A DNA stretch of 64,000 nucleotides from Chryseobacterium flavum (lineage in GTDB: Bacteria; Bacteroidota; Bacteroidia; Flavobacteriales; Weeksellaceae): the NCBI RefSeq assembly GCF_003385595.1, contig NZ_QNUE01000001.1, positions 310,001 through 374,000 of the forward strand, given 5' to 3'. The notes beneath the pieces were generated by a model that saw only the letters and a program-made list of their open reading frames with translations, ran no database searches and was not told the DNA's origin. Position 1 is the first letter of the stretch; each line of letters starts with the position of its first letter. Positions 63,576-64,000 of this stretch are shown here, one piece after another. Both the position numbers and the translations under genes were made by a program.

Positions 63576-64000
63576 ATGCTTAACTTTGAGTTTAAAAATC
63601 CAACTAAAATACTTTTTGGAAAAGGTGAAATCGCTAAAATTTCCAATGAAATTCCAAAAGAAGCAAGAATATTAATGATTTATGGTGGAGGAAGCATCAA
63701 AAATAACGGAGTTTATGATCAGGTAAAAGAAGCTTTAAAGGGCCATACGTTATATGAATTCGGCGGAGTTCCAGCCAATCCTGAATATGAGGTACTGATC
63801 AATGCGATCAGTTTTATTAAAGAACATAACATTACTTATCTTCTTGCTGTAGGAGGTGGTTCTGTGATTGACGGAACCAAGTTCATTTCTGCAGCCGCCA
63901 ATTATAATGGAGAACCATGGGAAATTCTAAAAAAACAGGTAAGAACTTTTGAAGGGGAAGGTATGCCTTTCGGAAGCATTTTAACACTTCCTGCTACCGG
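63576..64000 (+). CDS. Iron-containing alcohol dehydrogenase, N-terminal part
   Basis: The frame from ATG 63576 runs off the right edge after about 141 codons. MLNFEFKNPTKILFGKGEIA and VGGGSVIDGTKFISAAA (NAD(P)-binding GGGS, about residue 95) identify a group III Fe/Zn alcohol dehydrogenase of the BdhA/YqhD type. The metal-binding His residues lie beyond the window. A TACATTTG -7 box is at 63548-63555. Confidence 0.9.
   Translation, partial: MLNFEFKNPTKILFGKGEIAKISNEIPKEARILMIYGGGSIKNNGVYDQVKEALKGHTLYEFGGVPANPEYEVLINAISFIKEHNITYLLAVGGGSVIDGTKFISAAANYNGEPWEILKKQVRTFEGEGMPFGSILTLPAT

Overview
The window comes from an AT-rich flavobacterium, most likely Chryseobacterium or a close relative in the Weeksellaceae. 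The evidence is a fused SecDF, two proteins with C-terminal type IX secretion (T9SS) sorting domains, a GLPGLI-family protein, a decayed double-glycine bacteriocin-like peptide gene, N-acyl(succinyl)-ornithine type arginine synthesis, and promoters of the Bacteroidota form TTTG-N17-21-TAnnTTTG. It is mostly chromosomal housekeeping DNA. I see no rRNA, tRNA, CRISPR array, prophage or intact insertion sequence.

Layout. 1-1112: small exported proteins (- strand). 1181-7070: a pyrimidine operon on the - strand, pyrB-carA-(four-helix-bundle gene)-carB, read from a strong promoter through a short leader ORF, a GC hairpin, a U-rich tract and an intrinsic terminator ahead of pyrB. 7157-7618: divergent Lrp/AsnC regulator. 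7821-16659: a complete arginine operon (- strand; GNAT acyltransferase, argG, argC, argD, argF', argB, argE, argH) next to the carbamoyl-phosphate genes that feed it. 16766-28056 (+): a zinc-ribbon/HTH protein, then a porin, an MHS-family symporter, two tiny membrane proteins, a CbrA-like transporter-kinase, a receiver-only regulator and two acyl-CoA synthetases, which looks like an organic-acid sensing, uptake and activation cassette. 28319-33967: stress-type protein, Rel/SpoT, NhaA, YihY and RlmH. 33997-35710 (-): TatA, PAP2 phosphatase and a TPR protein, closely packed.

35711-37787 is an AT-rich accessory patch with a decayed GG-leader peptide, a GLPGLI protein and a decayed unidentified gene. 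37788-50157: TetA-like MFS pump, SecDF, T9SS-sorted sugar dehydrogenase, HemN, BNR-type secreted protein, amino-acid permease, PnuC, an Asn/Gly-rich lipoprotein and DapF. 50191-59463: MltG, a TonB-dependent receptor, a sugar/cell-surface cluster (cytidylyltransferase, methyltransferase, GalE, a broken membrane-protein ORF, DegT aminotransferase) and a subtilisin-like protease. 59572-64000: PEP carboxylase, two small exported proteins and the start of an iron-containing alcohol dehydrogenase.

The most notable signal is the pyrB leader (6937-7070). A 23-codon ORF ends exactly at the 5' arm of an intrinsic terminator, behind a pause-type hairpin and a U-rich tract. This is the architecture of UTP-sensing attenuation known from enterobacterial pyrBI, here in front of a Bacteroidota pyrimidine operon.
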